NCBI GenBank assembly: GCA_019745565.1
Contig: JAIESW010000021.1
Location: forward strand, 1-64,000
Reading direction: 5' to 3'
DNA length: 64,000 bases
From: Burkholderiales bacterium
GTDB taxonomy: Bacteria; Pseudomonadota; Gammaproteobacteria; Burkholderiales; Ga0077523
Every line of letters starts with the position of its first letter. The stretch's first letter is position 1. The notes beneath the pieces are model-generated. The model saw nothing but the letters and a program-made list of their open reading frames with translations. It was not told where the DNA came from and did no database searches. Below, piece by piece: positions 9,079 through 17,730 of this stretch. The translations under genes were made by a program, and so were the position numbers.

Positions 9079-9518
9079 GCGGCACGCCGACCGGCGCGCG
9101 CGCCGGGGCCGCGTGCTCGTTCACGATTGCCTCGGCAGTGTTCGCAGCGGACGCGCAGAGCCAGGTGCTGCCGGCATCGTCGACTTTCGGCACGCTGGCC
9201 CAGGTGGTGTTCGGCCTGGCGGTGGTGATGGGTGCCATTGCGTTGACGGCATGGCTGGCACGTCGGTACATGCCGGCGGTGCGCGGCGTCGGCGGGCTGG
9301 TGAAGGTCGTCGGCGGCGTCATGGTGGGCCCGAAGGAGCGGGTGGTGGTGGTGGAAGTCGGCGACACCTGGCTCGTCCTCGGGGTGACGGCGCAGCAGGT
9401 CAACACCCTGCATTCGCTGCCGCGGCCGGCGGGCACTGCCGCGGATGCGTCGGCCCGCTCGTCGGAGTCCGAGTTCTCGTCGTGGCTGGGCCGCGCCCTC
9501 AACAAGCAGCGCCCATGA
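9075..9518 (+). CDS. fliO: Flagellar biosynthesis protein FliO
   Basis: FliO is a small membrane protein that scaffolds FliP assembly in the export gate. The 147 residues carry a hydrophobic segment (about 39-57, [22 protein letters not shown]) followed by the FliO-type soluble domain ([39 protein letters not shown]). It is linked by ATGA overlaps to fliN upstream and fliP downstream, which fixes the start. Confidence 0.9.
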   Translation: MSGTPTGARAGAACSFTIASAVFAADAQSQVLPASSTFGTLAQVVFGLAVVMGAIALTAWLARRYMPAVRGVGGLVKVVGGVMVGPKERVVVVEVGDTWLVLGVTAQQVNTLHSLPRPAGTAADASARSSESEFSSWLGRALNKQRP

Positions 9519-10261
9519 GGGCGCTCTTCAGCATCGTGATGTTCCTGCTGATGGTTGCGGCGTCCGGGTCGGCGCTCGCACAGGCGGGATTGCCGGCGTT
9601 CACGGCGTCGCCCGGTCCGGGCGGCACGCAGAACTATTCGCTGTCGCTGCAGGCGCTGATTTTCCTCACGGCGCTGACATTCCTGCCGGCGGCGCTGCTG
9701 ATGATGACGAGCTTCACGCGCATCGTCATCGTGCTCTCGCTGCTGCGACAGGCGATGGGTACGATCCAGACGCCGCCCAACCAGGTGATAGTGGGCCTGT
9801 CGCTGTTTCTCACTTTCTTCGTGATGGCGCCGGTCTTCGATCGGATCTACACCGACGCCTACAAGCCGCTGTCGGAGGAACGCATCAAGTTCGACGAGGC
9901 GCTCAACCGGGCCGCCGTGCCGCTCAAGGCGTTCATGCTGAAGCAGACCCGCGAATCGGACCTTGCCCTGTTCGTGAAGCTCTCCGAGTCACCGCCGCCG
10001 AAGGGGCCGGAAGAGGTGACCATGAAGGTGCTGGTGCCGGCCTACGTGATCTCGGAACTGAAGACGGCATTCCAGATCGGTTTCGTCGTGTTCATCCCGT
10101 TTCTGATCATCGACATGGTGGTGGCGAGTGTCCTCATGTCCATGGGCATGATGATGCTCTCGCCGGTCATCATCTCGCTGCCGTTCAAGCTCATGCTGTT
10201 CGTGCTGGTGGACGGGTGGAACCTGCTGATCGGTTCGCTCGTGCGCAGTTTCTACGTCTGA
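9515..10261 (+). CDS. fliP: Flagellar export gate protein FliP
   Basis: FliP is a core subunit of the type III export gate. The 248-residue protein begins with a cleavable signal peptide (to ALAQA, about residue 20). It has the FliP signatures [30 protein letters not shown] and [32 protein letters not shown]. The C-terminus [25 protein letters not shown] is diagnostic. Confidence 0.97.
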   Translation: MRALFSIVMFLLMVAASGSALAQAGLPAFTASPGPGGTQNYSLSLQALIFLTALTFLPAALLMMTSFTRIVIVLSLLRQAMGTIQTPPNQVIVGLSLFLTFFVMAPVFDRIYTDAYKPLSEERIKFDEALNRAAVPLKAFMLKQTRESDLALFVKLSESPPPKGPEEVTMKVLVPAYVISELKTAFQIGFVVFIPFLIIDMVVASVLMSMGMMMLSPVIISLPFKLMLFVLVDGWNLLIGSLVRSFYV

Positions 10262-10278
10262 GAAAGAGGAGGGCGCCC

Positions 10279-10548
10279 ATGTCTCCCGAGGCCGTCATCA
10301 GCCTGATCCAGCAGGCCCTCGAAACGCTGGTGCTGATATCGGCGCCGCCGCTGCTCACCGCGCTGGTGGTCGGGCTGCTGGTGAGCGTGTTCCAGGCCGC
10401 CACCCAGATCAACGAGATGACCCTGTCGTTCATCCCGAAGCTGCTGGCGGTATTCGTGGCGCTGGTGCTGGCCGGCTCCTGGATGCTCTCGACCATGGTC
10501 GATTTCACCCAGCGGCTCTACGGCGCCATTCCGCAGCTGGCGAGCTAG
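10279..10548 (+). CDS. fliQ: Flagellar export gate protein FliQ
   Basis: FliQ is a two-helix membrane subunit of the export gate. The 89-residue product has two membrane segments joined by the conserved FQAATQINEMTLSFIPK loop. AGAGGAGGG about 8 bases before ATG is a strong ribosome-binding site. Confidence 0.96.
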   Translation: MSPEAVISLIQQALETLVLISAPPLLTALVVGLLVSVFQAATQINEMTLSFIPKLLAVFVALVLAGSWMLSTMVDFTQRLYGAIPQLAS

Positions 10549-10618
10549 TGGTGGCGGCCGTTGCGCGGGGCCGCGCGCGTGCCTCGAGGACGCCGGCACG
10601 GTCCGGACCACGCGCCCG

Positions 10619-11413
10619 ATGGTGATCACCGTCACCGTCGCGCAATTGCAGGGCCTGCTGGCCACCTATGGCTGGCCGTTCGTGCGCATCATCGCGTTCA
10701 TCGCGACCGAGCCGGTGCTGGGCAACCGCGCGATCCCGCTGCAGGTGAAGATCGCGCTCGCGTTGCTGGTCACGGTGGTGGTCGCGCCGGTGCTGCCGCC
10801 GCCGCCCGATGTGCCGCCGGCGTCGGCGGCGGGATTGCTGGTGCTGGCGCAGCAGGTGCTGATCGGCGCGGCGATGGGCTTCGCGTCGCGCATCGTGATC
10901 GCGGCGGCCGAGATGGCGGGTCAACTCGCCGGGCTGCAGATGGGTCTCGGCTACGCGCTGTTCTTCGACCCGGAAAGCGCGGGTCAGGCGCCGCTGGTGG
11001 CCGAGTTCTACGGATTGATCGCGATCCTCACGCTGCTTGCGACCAACGGGCACTACATCCTGCTGACCGCTCTGGTGGAGAGCTTCCGCGTGCTGCCGCC
11101 GGCGCTCGAGCCCATGTCGGCGCGCGGCTTCTTCACGCTGGTTTCCTGGGGCGGCCAGATCTTCGAGATCGGCATGATGATGTCGCTGCCGGTGATCGGT
11201 GCGCTCCTGGTGGCGAACATCGGCATCGGCATCCTGGTGCGGGCGGCACCGCAGCTCAACATCTTCGCAATCGGGTTCCCGATCACGCTGGCGGTCGGAT
11301 TCCTGATGTTGTACCTGTCGCTGCCGCTGCTGGTGCCCATGGTGGATGCGCTCGCCCAGAGCGGTGTGGCGCTCATGATGCGCATGCTCGAGCAGTTCCG
11401 GCCGGTGCCGTGA
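10619..11413 (+). CDS. fliR: Flagellar export gate protein FliR
   Basis: FliR is the single-copy subunit completing the FliPQR export gate. The 264-residue polytopic protein has LGNRAIPLQVKIALALLVTVVVAPVLP, QQVLIGAAMGFASRIVIAAAEMAGQLAGLQMGLGYA and the C-terminal RAAPQLNIFAIGFPITLAVGF, all characteristic. The 70-base gap after fliQ lacks a clear ribosome-binding site. The genes flhB and flhA do not follow; the neighbour is a methyltransferase, so the flagellar cluster ends here. Confidence 0.96.
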   Translation: MVITVTVAQLQGLLATYGWPFVRIIAFIATEPVLGNRAIPLQVKIALALLVTVVVAPVLPPPPDVPPASAAGLLVLAQQVLIGAAMGFASRIVIAAAEMAGQLAGLQMGLGYALFFDPESAGQAPLVAEFYGLIAILTLLATNGHYILLTALVESFRVLPPALEPMSARGFFTLVSWGGQIFEIGMMMSLPVIGALLVANIGIGILVRAAPQLNIFAIGFPITLAVGFLMLYLSLPLLVPMVDALAQSGVALMMRMLEQFRPVP

Positions 11414-11934
11414 CCGGCGCGCACGGGGGCGGCACACCCTCGCCCTGGGTGGTGCGCTGGGCCGCGGAGATTCCGGCGGGCGGTGCGGTGCTCGATCTCG
11501 CCTGCGGCGCAGGCCGCCACGCGACGTTCCTGGGCGGGCGGGGACATGCGGTCACTGCCGTGGACCGTGATGCAGCGTTGCTGGCGGCGCTCGAGGCGAT
11601 ACCGGGCGTCGCGACGGTGCAGGCCGATCTCGAAGGCGCGCCGTGGCCCTTTCCGGGTCGCCGATTCGCCGGCGTCGTCGTCACGAATTATCTTCATCGA
11701 CCGCTTTTCCCGGCGTTGCTCGAAGCGCTGTTGCCGGGCGGGGTGCTCATCTACGAGACATTCGCGGCAGGCAACGAACGCTACGGCCGGCCGTCCAACC
11801 CCGATTTCCTGCTGCGTCCCGGGGAACTGCTGGAAGTCGCGCGCGGTCGCATGCGCGTGCTCGGCTACGAGGACGTTTTCGTCCCGGCGCCGCAGCCGGC
11901 GATGGTCCAACGCATCTGTGCGCTCTCCGAATAA
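11410..11934 (+). CDS. Class I SAM-dependent methyltransferase (TehB-like)
   Basis: This is a predicted soluble methyltransferase of 174 residues. The SAM-binding motif I is clear (VLDLACGAGRHATFLGGRGHAVTAVDRD, about residues 24-51). It is followed by the acidic motif II (VQADLEGAPWPF) and motif III region (LLPGGVLIYETFAAGNERYGRPSNPDFLL). The GTG start overlaps the fliR stop (GTGA), so the gene is probably read with the flagellar operon, although nothing in it points to motility. The substrate is unknown. Confidence 0.8.
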   Translation: MTGAHGGGTPSPWVVRWAAEIPAGGAVLDLACGAGRHATFLGGRGHAVTAVDRDAALLAALEAIPGVATVQADLEGAPWPFPGRRFAGVVVTNYLHRPLFPALLEALLPGGVLIYETFAAGNERYGRPSNPDFLLRPGELLEVARGRMRVLGYEDVFVPAPQPAMVQRICALSE

Positions 11935-11937
11935 GGA

Positions 11938-12003
11938 GTCTCCCCACGCTCGCTTCGCTCGCTGCCCCCGAGGGGCGCGCCAGTGTCTTGGGGCGGTCCG
12001 GCG
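11938..12003. repeat. Burkholderiales-type extragenic repeat
   Basis: The stretch begins 3 bases after the methyltransferase stop. It contains the inner near-palindrome CGCTCGCTTCGCTCGC and then CCCC/GGGG blocks that can fold (TGCCCCCGAGGGGCG and TTGGGGCGG). From memory, near-identical text recurs after genes across Burkholderiales. It may double as a terminator for the flagellar operon. Confidence 0.55.
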
Positions 12004-12087
12004 ACACCCACCTCGAGGCTGATTGCACGAGGGCCTGCGCAACCCGGCCGCGCCGGCCGCTGGCCTGTCGCCATAGCGGAGATCGCA

Positions 12088-12115
12088 CTGACATTCGAGG
12101 ACCATCGGGTACAAT
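12088..12115 (+). promoter_or_regulatory. Sigma-70 promoter of dapA
   Basis: CTGACA (12088-12093) and TACAAT (12110-12115) are spaced by 16 bases. This would start transcription about 20 bases before dapA, whose ribosome-binding site GGAGGAG follows. Confidence 0.65.
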
Positions 12116-12139
12116 GCCGGCTTTTCGGAGGAGCTCAAC

Positions 12140-13033
12140 ATGCTGACCGGCAGTCTCGTCGCCATCGCGACTCCCATGCATGCGGACGGCGGCTTGGACC
12201 TCGACCGGTTCCGGCGCCTGATCGATTGGCACATTCACAACGGCACCAACGGCATCGTCGCCGTCGGGACCACCGGCGAATCGCCCACGGTCGATTTCGA
12301 CGAGCACTGCCTGCTGATCCGTACCGCTGTGGAACACGGTCGCGGACGCGTGCCGATCATCGCCGGCACGGGGGCGAACGCCACCCGCGAGGCCATCGAA
12401 CTCCAGCGCTTCGCCAAGTCGGCCGGTGCCGACATGGCGCTGTCGGTCGTGCCCTACTACAACAAGCCGAGCCAGGAAGGCCTGTACCGCCACTTCAAGG
12501 CGATCGCCGAGTCGACCGATCTGCCGACCATCCTGTACAACGTGCCCGGCCGCACCGTCGCCGACCTCCAGAACGACACCGTGCTGCGGCTTGCCGCGGT
12601 GAAGAACATCGTCGGCATCAAGGATGCCACCGGCAACCTGGAGCGCGGTGCGGATCTCCTGAAGCGCCTGCCGCGCGATTTCGCCGTCTACAGCGGCGAC
12701 GACGGGACCGGGCTTGCGCTCATGCTGATGGGCGGGCACGGCGTGATCTCGGTCACGGCGAACGTGGCGCCGAAGGCAATGCGTGAGATGTGCGACGCCG
12801 CGTTGTCCGGCAATTTCGCCCAGGCCCGCGCAGTCAACAATGCACTGATCGGGTTGCACAAGCACCTGTTCGTGGAAGCCAATCCGATTCCGGTCAAGTG
12901 GGTGCTCGAGCAGATGGGCCTGGTCGGGCCGGGCATGCGCCTGCCGCTCACGCCCCTGGCGGAACAGCACCATGCGCTGCTGCGCACGGCGATGCACCAG
13001 GCCGGAATCGAACGCGAAGCGCAGGCAGCGTGA
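12140..13033 (+). CDS. dapA: 4-hydroxy-tetrahydrodipicolinate synthase
   Basis: DapA condenses pyruvate with aspartate semialdehyde, the first committed step to lysine and diaminopimelate. The 297-residue protein starts [20 protein letters not shown]. It has [38 protein letters not shown] (catalytic Tyr region) and [10 protein letters not shown] with the Schiff-base lysine. The good ribosome-binding site and promoter just upstream fix the start. bamC follows 44 bases later, an order conserved in betaproteobacteria. Confidence 0.97.
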   Translation: MLTGSLVAIATPMHADGGLDLDRFRRLIDWHIHNGTNGIVAVGTTGESPTVDFDEHCLLIRTAVEHGRGRVPIIAGTGANATREAIELQRFAKSAGADMALSVVPYYNKPSQEGLYRHFKAIAESTDLPTILYNVPGRTVADLQNDTVLRLAAVKNIVGIKDATGNLERGADLLKRLPRDFAVYSGDDGTGLALMLMGGHGVISVTANVAPKAMREMCDAALSGNFAQARAVNNALIGLHKHLFVEANPIPVKWVLEQMGLVGPGMRLPLTPLAEQHHALLRTAMHQAGIEREAQAA

Positions 13034-13077
13034 GGACGGAACGGGGCGCAACGGCAGCGGGCCGGACAAAGTCGACG

Positions 13078-14226
13078 ATGCAGAGCTGGGTGCGGTGCGC
13101 GGGTGGCGCGCTGGTGGCGGTCGGTCTCATGGGCCTCGGCGCGTGCAGCGGCATGCTCGAAGGCAAGAAGATCGACTACAAGTCGTCGGGCAAGACCAAG
13201 CCGCTCGAGATTCCGCCGGATCTCACGACGCCGACAGCCAACTCGCGTTTCCAGGTACCCGATTCGGGCGGTGCTGCCTCGGCCACATACTCCGATTACG
13301 AGCAGCAGCGTTCCGGCAAGCAGCCGGCTCCGTCGAACACGTCGGCGGTGCTGCCGACCTTCGAAAAGGCGCACTTCGAGCGCGCGGGATCGCAGCGCTG
13401 GCTGACCGTCCCGATGAGCCCCGAGCAACTGTGGCCGACGGTGAAGGAGTTCTGGCAGGAGAACGGATTCCTCATCACGATCGAGCGGCCGGCCGTGGGT
13501 GTGATGGAGACTGACTGGGCCGAGAACCGGGCGAAGATTCCCACCGGCGGCTTGACCGGGCTCATCAACAAGGCGCTGGACTTCGCCACATCCAGCCCCG
13601 AGCGCGACAAGTTCCGCACACGTTTCGAACGCAGCGCCGACGGCGTGTCCACCGAGATCTACGTGAGCCACAAGGGCGTCACCCAAGTGATCCAGTCCGA
13701 CCGCGCTCAGTCGAGCACGCCGATCTGGACCCAGCGGCCGACCGATCCCGAGCTCGAGGCCGAGTTCCTGAGCCGGCTCGCGGTGCGGCTGGGCGTCGGT
13801 GACAAGAAGCAGGCGACGCAGATGGTGAAGGCGCTCGACAAGGAGCCCCCGAAAGCGAACGTGGTGCGGGCCGGCAACGCGACGTCGCTGTCCCTCAACG
13901 ACGGTTTCGACCGGGCGTGGCGGCGTGTCGGTCTGGCACTGGATCGGATCGGGTTCATGGTCGAGGACCGTAACCGGGCCGACGGCATCTACTTCGTCCG
14001 CTACCAGGATCCGGACGCCGAGGCGGGCAAGAAGAGCGCGCTGTCCAAGCTCGCCTTCTGGCGCAGCGACGACAACAAGAAGGGACCCGAGCAGTACCGC
14101 GTGACCGTGGCGAGCGCGGCCACGACCGGGCCGACCGAGGTCAAGGTGCTCAACAAGGACGGTGCTCCGGACAGCGGCGATACGGCCAAGCGGATCCTCA
14201 ATCTGCTGGCCGAGCAGCTGCAGTAG
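13078..14226 (+). CDS. bamC: Outer membrane assembly lipoprotein BamC
   Basis: BamC is the NlpB-family lipoprotein of the BAM complex that inserts outer-membrane beta-barrels. The 382-residue protein has a lipoprotein signal ending LGAC (Cys about residue 24). The unstructured N-terminal segment is typical (KKIDYKSSGKTKPLEIPPDLTTP), and two helix-grip domains follow (about 100-220 and 265-380). ATG at 13078 is chosen because it places the lipobox correctly. Confidence 0.93.
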   Translation: MQSWVRCAGGALVAVGLMGLGACSGMLEGKKIDYKSSGKTKPLEIPPDLTTPTANSRFQVPDSGGAASATYSDYEQQRSGKQPAPSNTSAVLPTFEKAHFERAGSQRWLTVPMSPEQLWPTVKEFWQENGFLITIERPAVGVMETDWAENRAKIPTGGLTGLINKALDFATSSPERDKFRTRFERSADGVSTEIYVSHKGVTQVIQSDRAQSSTPIWTQRPTDPELEAEFLSRLAVRLGVGDKKQATQMVKALDKEPPKANVVRAGNATSLSLNDGFDRAWRRVGLALDRIGFMVEDRNRADGIYFVRYQDPDAEAGKKSALSKLAFWRSDDNKKGPEQYRVTVASAATTGPTEVKVLNKDGAPDSGDTAKRILNLLAEQLQ

Positions 14227-14232
14227 TCTCGG

Positions 14233-14997
14233 GTGCGTTTCGCCTACCTCGGCAGCGGCAGCGACGGCAACGGGCTGGTGGTCGAGGCAGGCGGGAGCCG
14301 CCTGCTGCTCGACTGCGGGTTCACGCTCGGTGAGACGGTCAAGCGTCTGGCGCGTGCCGGACTGGAGCCTGGGCAGCTCGACGCCATCGTGGTCACCCAC
14401 GAGCACGACGACCACATCGGCGGTGTTGCGCGCTTCGCGCGCAAGTACCAGCTGCCCGTGTGGCTGACCTACGGCACCCTGCGCGGACTGGAAACCCGGT
14501 TCGAGTCGGTGACCGTGCGGCTCATCGAGGGCTATCAGTCCTTCGCTGTCGGCGACATCGAGGCCATGCCCTATCCGGTTCCCCACGATGCGGGCGAGCC
14601 GGCGCAGTTCGTGTTTTCCGACGGTGCCCGTCGCCTGGGTGTGCTCACCGATGTCGGATGTTCCACGCGCCATATCGAAACCGTGCTGTCCGGATGCGAC
14701 GCCCTGGCGCTCGAGTGCAATCACGATCTCGATCTGCTGCGCAACAGCAGCTATCCGCCGTCGCTCAAGCAGCGTATCGCCGGACGGTTGGGGCATCTCG
14801 ACAACGGTTCCGCCGGACGCCTGCTGGCCGAGCTCGACCGTTCGCGGCTGCAGCACCTGGTGGCGGTGCACCTGTCGCAGCAGAACAACAGTCCTGACCT
14901 GGCGCGCACGGCGCTGGCCGAGGCGACGGGTTGCGATGCTGGCTGGATCGCGGTGGCCGACCAGTCCGAGGGCCTCGACTGGCGCGACGTGCGCTAG
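14233..14997 (+). CDS. MBL-fold metallo-hydrolase (YycJ/WalJ-like)
   Basis: This is a predicted cytoplasmic metallo-beta-lactamase-fold hydrolase of 254 residues. The metal-binding motif is VTHEHDDHIGG (about residues 55-65). Further ligands appear in VPHDAGEP, VLTDVGCSTRHIETVL and a late VAVHLSQQNNSPDLA motif. The last resembles the YycJ/WalJ nuclease-like group. GTG start 6 bases after bamC implies one transcript with dapA-bamC. The substrate is unproven. Confidence 0.85.
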   Translation: MRFAYLGSGSDGNGLVVEAGGSRLLLDCGFTLGETVKRLARAGLEPGQLDAIVVTHEHDDHIGGVARFARKYQLPVWLTYGTLRGLETRFESVTVRLIEGYQSFAVGDIEAMPYPVPHDAGEPAQFVFSDGARRLGVLTDVGCSTRHIETVLSGCDALALECNHDLDLLRNSSYPPSLKQRIAGRLGHLDNGSAGRLLAELDRSRLQHLVAVHLSQQNNSPDLARTALAEATGCDAGWIAVADQSEGLDWRDVR

Positions 14998-15050
14998 CCG
15001 GGCCTCGATGTCGCGGCGGTCCGCCCCTGGATCGCGGCCGCCACAAAAGA

Positions 15051-15076
15051 AAAGAGCCGGCGCGGGCCGGCTCTTT
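15051..15076. terminator. Bidirectional terminator
   Basis: An 11-bp perfect stem, AAAGAGCCGGC with its complement, closes a GCGG loop. Read on the minus strand it is followed by TTTCTTTTGT, giving a good U-tract for the lipoprotein gene. On the plus strand it ends the dapA-bamC-hydrolase transcript. Confidence 0.85.
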
Positions 15077-15101
15077 CTGCGCAGCGCGAGGCTGCGACGA
15101 A

Positions 15102-15323
15102 TTACTTCTTCTCTTCGGGCTTCTTCTCTTCCGCGGCAGGGGCGGCGGGAGCGGCTTCGGCGGGCTTGGCCGCGTCGGTCGGAGCCGGCGTGGCAGGTGC
15201 GGGCTCGGCCGGCTTGGTTTCGGCGGCGGGAGCGGGGGCGGGAGCAGGCGCGGGTTCTTCCTTCTTGCCGCAGGCGGTCATGGCGAGGGCGAGGAGGGCG
15301 GCAACGAGAAGCGAACGGTTCAT
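15102..15323 (-). CDS. Small Ala/Pro-rich lipoprotein
   Basis: This 73-residue product has a short signal peptide ending in the lipobox LAMTACGKKE, so it is predicted to be acylated. The mature part is low complexity, APAPAPAP then Ala/Pro/Glu/Lys repeats ending EEKKPEEKK, with no recognisable domain. AAGGAA precedes the ATG at 15323. A spacer or peptidoglycan-interacting role is only a guess. Confidence 0.75.
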   Translation of the reverse strand: MNRSLLVAALLALAMTACGKKEEPAPAPAPAPAAETKPAEPAPATPAPTDAAKPAEAAPAAPAAEEKKPEEKK

Positions 15324-15514
15324 GGTGTTCCTTGTGGATGTCGGTTGATCGGGATCCGGCGATCGATGCATGCCCCACGAACAGTCGTGAAGGCCCTCTG
15401 CAACGACCGACTCCGGCAATTGTAACGGAATCCTACAAATCGAATCCAGAGGTGAAACTCTTTTTTTTCAACGCGCTGGATCCCGGCCGCTCCTCCCGTC
15501 GCGGGTCCGGCCGC

Positions 15515-16018
15515 CTAGAGCCCCAGGGTGGTGGCCGGCACGGCCGGATCCGAGGCACCCCACAGTTCCTCGAAGCGGTCGTGCAGGGTGCGGGCACCCA
15601 GCGGGTCGTCGATCGCCAGGATTCCCTGCGCGCCGTCGTAGTGGAAGCGATGGGCATAGTGCCGGTCGTCGACCAGCACGAAGGGGTCGTAGACGTTCTT
15701 CGCCTGATCCTGGGTTTCGTGGATCGAGACGATGTGACTGAACTGGCGCAGCAGGTTGAGGAGCCGCGGGCAGGCGCTATACAGGGGATGGGTATCGTGC
15801 AGCACGATCCGCATCTGGTTGCGCCGGCTCTCCAGGCAGAAGTGCCGCACCAGCTTGACCCGCTCCTCGGTGTTCCATTCTTTGCCCAGGGTCTTGCCGA
15901 AGACCACCACCTGGCGTCGGGCGAGCGGCAGCACGCGGTCGATCGCGGCGTCCAGCGAGGTGCGATCCTCCAGCTTCTCGAACTGCGGTTCCGGGGTGGG
16001 ATCGGTGTCGGTGTTCAT
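15515..16018 (-). CDS. Uncharacterised DUF7931-like protein
   Basis: This soluble protein of 167 residues lacks a signal peptide or membrane segment. Its core (about 25-150) reads LDAAIDRVLPLARRQVVVFGKTLGKEWN, then LESRRNQMRIVLHDTHPLYSACPRLLNLLRQFSHIVSIHETQ and FVLVDDRHYAHRFHYDGAQG. The pattern recalls the DUF7931 proteobacterial domain; this match is from memory and should be checked. GGAGGA precedes the ATG. It lies 14 bases after the ribosomal oxygenase gene on the same strand and is probably co-transcribed with it. Confidence 0.65.
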   Translation of the reverse strand: MNTDTDPTPEPQFEKLEDRTSLDAAIDRVLPLARRQVVVFGKTLGKEWNTEERVKLVRHFCLESRRNQMRIVLHDTHPLYSACPRLLNLLRQFSHIVSIHETQDQAKNVYDPFVLVDDRHYAHRFHYDGAQGILAIDDPLGARTLHDRFEELWGASDPAVPATTLGL

Positions 16019-16032
16019 GGTCGTCCTCCGGG

Positions 16033-17154
16033 TCAATCGGCGGCGATGCGCACGAAGCCAGTCGCATGCCATTCGCGCAGGATGCCGGCCACGGGGGGCG
16101 GCAACCGCGTGGGCGGCAAGGCACGGCGATCGGCGAGGCTGCGCAGGGCGTCCGGCACACCGCGCGGAAAGCGGATGCATTCGCCGTTCAGGTATACGGC
16201 ACCTTTGCCGTACAGCATGAGGCTCTTCAGATCGAGCTCGACGCCGGAACGGGCGATGGCGGCCGCGAACGAACGGGTGGAAGGCGTGGCGGCGGGCGGA
16301 TCGAAGACGACGTGGGCCTTGGGCTCGGTCAGATAGCGCCCGAGGAAATCCTCCACGTCCGAGCGGCGGAAGCGCAGGCGCGCGAGGTTGGCTTCCGTGG
16401 CATCGATCAGGTCGTTGCCGATGCGTCCGGGGGCGGCCGTCGGGCGGAGATGGGGATCGGCGTACAGGCCATCGACCTCGAGCCGATCGGCGAAGTCCTC
16501 GAGGAAACGCCCGGCGAGTTCGCGCAGCGCCGGTGCCCGGAAGCCGATCGAATAGGTCGTGCATTCGTCCACGGCGACGCCATGATGGGCGTACCGGGGC
16601 GGCAGGTAGAGCATGTCGCCGCCCTCGAGCACCCATTCTTCCTCGGCACGAAAGCGCCTCAGGATCTTGAGCGGCGCCGCCGGTTCGAGATCGAGATCGC
16701 GCTGGCGGCTCACCTGCCAGCGGCGGCGTCCGCAGCCCTGCAGCAAGAACACGTCGTAGGAATCGAAGTGCGGCCCGACGCCGCCGCCGGGCACGGCGTA
16801 GCTCACCATCAGGTCGTCCAGCCGCGCGTGCGGGATGAAGTCGAAGCAGCCGAGCAGCGCTGCCCCTGCGGGCACGTGCAGGTTCACGCCTTGTACGAGC
16901 AGGGTCCAGTTCCGGGCGGGCAGCGACTGGAAGTCACGACGGTGAAACGGGCCCTGACGCATGCTCCAGCGCCGTCCGTCGCGCAGCACCAAGCGCGACT
17001 CCACGTCGTCACGGCAGGCGAGGCGGATCAGGTCGGCCCGGTCGAGGAAACCGCGGAAGCCGGGCACCGCCGCACGTGCGAGCAGTGCATGTTTCTGCCA
17101 GTGGCGGGACAGAAATGCGCGCGGCGTGAGGCCCGCGAGTAGACTCGATCGCAT
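16033..17154 (-). CDS. roxA: JmjC/cupin ribosomal protein 3-hydroxylase (RoxA/YcfD-like)
   Basis: The family uses Fe(II) and 2-oxoglutarate to hydroxylate an Arg of ribosomal protein L16. The 373-residue protein has the cupin HxD metal motif in GPHFDSYDVFLLQGCGRRRW (about residues 130-150) and a later metal His in LYLPPRYAHHGVAVDECTTYSIGF. The N-terminal FLSRHWQKHALLARAAVPGF matches the FLxxHWQKxP entry of YcfD. A TATAAT lies only 6 bases before the ATG, so the transcript may be leaderless. Confidence 0.88.
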   Translation of the reverse strand: MRSSLLAGLTPRAFLSRHWQKHALLARAAVPGFRGFLDRADLIRLACRDDVESRLVLRDGRRWSMRQGPFHRRDFQSLPARNWTLLVQGVNLHVPAGAALLGCFDFIPHARLDDLMVSYAVPGGGVGPHFDSYDVFLLQGCGRRRWQVSRQRDLDLEPAAPLKILRRFRAEEEWVLEGGDMLYLPPRYAHHGVAVDECTTYSIGFRAPALRELAGRFLEDFADRLEVDGLYADPHLRPTAAPGRIGNDLIDATEANLARLRFRRSDVEDFLGRYLTEPKAHVVFDPPAATPSTRSFAAAIARSGVELDLKSLMLYGKGAVYLNGECIRFPRGVPDALRSLADRRALPPTRLPPPVAGILREWHATGFVRIAAD

Positions 17155-17166
17155 CGCGGGATTATA
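17155..17166 (-). promoter_or_regulatory. -10 element directly before roxA start
   Basis: On the minus strand TATAAT is followed by CCCGCG and then the roxA ATG. Transcription would begin at or very near the start codon, leaving no room for a Shine-Dalgarno sequence. The -35 region is weak. Confidence 0.5.
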
Positions 17167-17259
17167 TCGGTGGGCAAGGCGGAATGACCGGGTCGACGCG
17201 CGACTTGCGTGCAAACGAATTCAGTTATCATCCGCCGCAGCTTCGATCGGGAGTGGTGG

Positions 17260-17730
17260 ATGCTGAACGTGGGTGACGAAGCGCCGGGTTTCGATCTGCC
17301 CGATGCAGAGATGGAGATGGTGAGTCTCGCGTCGTTTCGCGGAAGGCACCATGTCATCGTCTATTTCTACCCCAAGGACGACACGCCCGGCTGCACGCTG
17401 GAAGCGATCGAGTTCAGCGAACTCGACGACGAATTCAAGCGCAGCGGCGCGGTGGTGGTCGGCATCAGCATGGACGACTGCCTGTCGCACGGCTCGTTCC
17501 GGGACAAGCATGGGCTTGCGGTCCAGTTGCTGGCCGACACGGAGGCCGAGGCCTGCGAGCGCTACGGCGTGCTCTACGAAAAACAGCTCGACGATGGCCG
17601 CAGGAAGCGCTGCATCCAGCGCTCCACGTTCATCGTCGACAAGAAGGGGCGGCTCGCTCGCGTGATGTACGGTGTCAACGCGCGCGGTCATGCCGCCGAA
17701 GTCCTGCATCTCGTCAAGGAACTCGAATGA
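17260..17730 (+). CDS. bcp: Peroxiredoxin (BCP/PrxQ type)
   Basis: This thioredoxin-dependent peroxidase reduces H2O2 and organic hydroperoxides. In 156 residues it shows the peroxidatic Cys motif VIVYFYPKDDTPGCTLEAIEF. The usual second Cys five residues later is absent (TPGCTLEAI), so it may be a 1-Cys variant or resolve elsewhere (Cys in TEAEACERYG or KRCIQRSTFIVD). ATG at 17260 follows GGGAG and is favoured over an upstream start. It overlaps slyD (ATGA). Confidence 0.92.
   Translation: MLNVGDEAPGFDLPDAEMEMVSLASFRGRHHVIVYFYPKDDTPGCTLEAIEFSELDDEFKRSGAVVVGISMDDCLSHGSFRDKHGLAVQLLADTEAEACERYGVLYEKQLDDGRRKRCIQRSTFIVDKKGRLARVMYGVNARGHAAEVLHLVKELE

Noticed and set aside
12688..15378. 896-codon minus-strand open frame across dapA, bamC and the hydrolase
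   Set aside because: It opposes three recognised genes and reads as Arg/His/Gly-rich noise.
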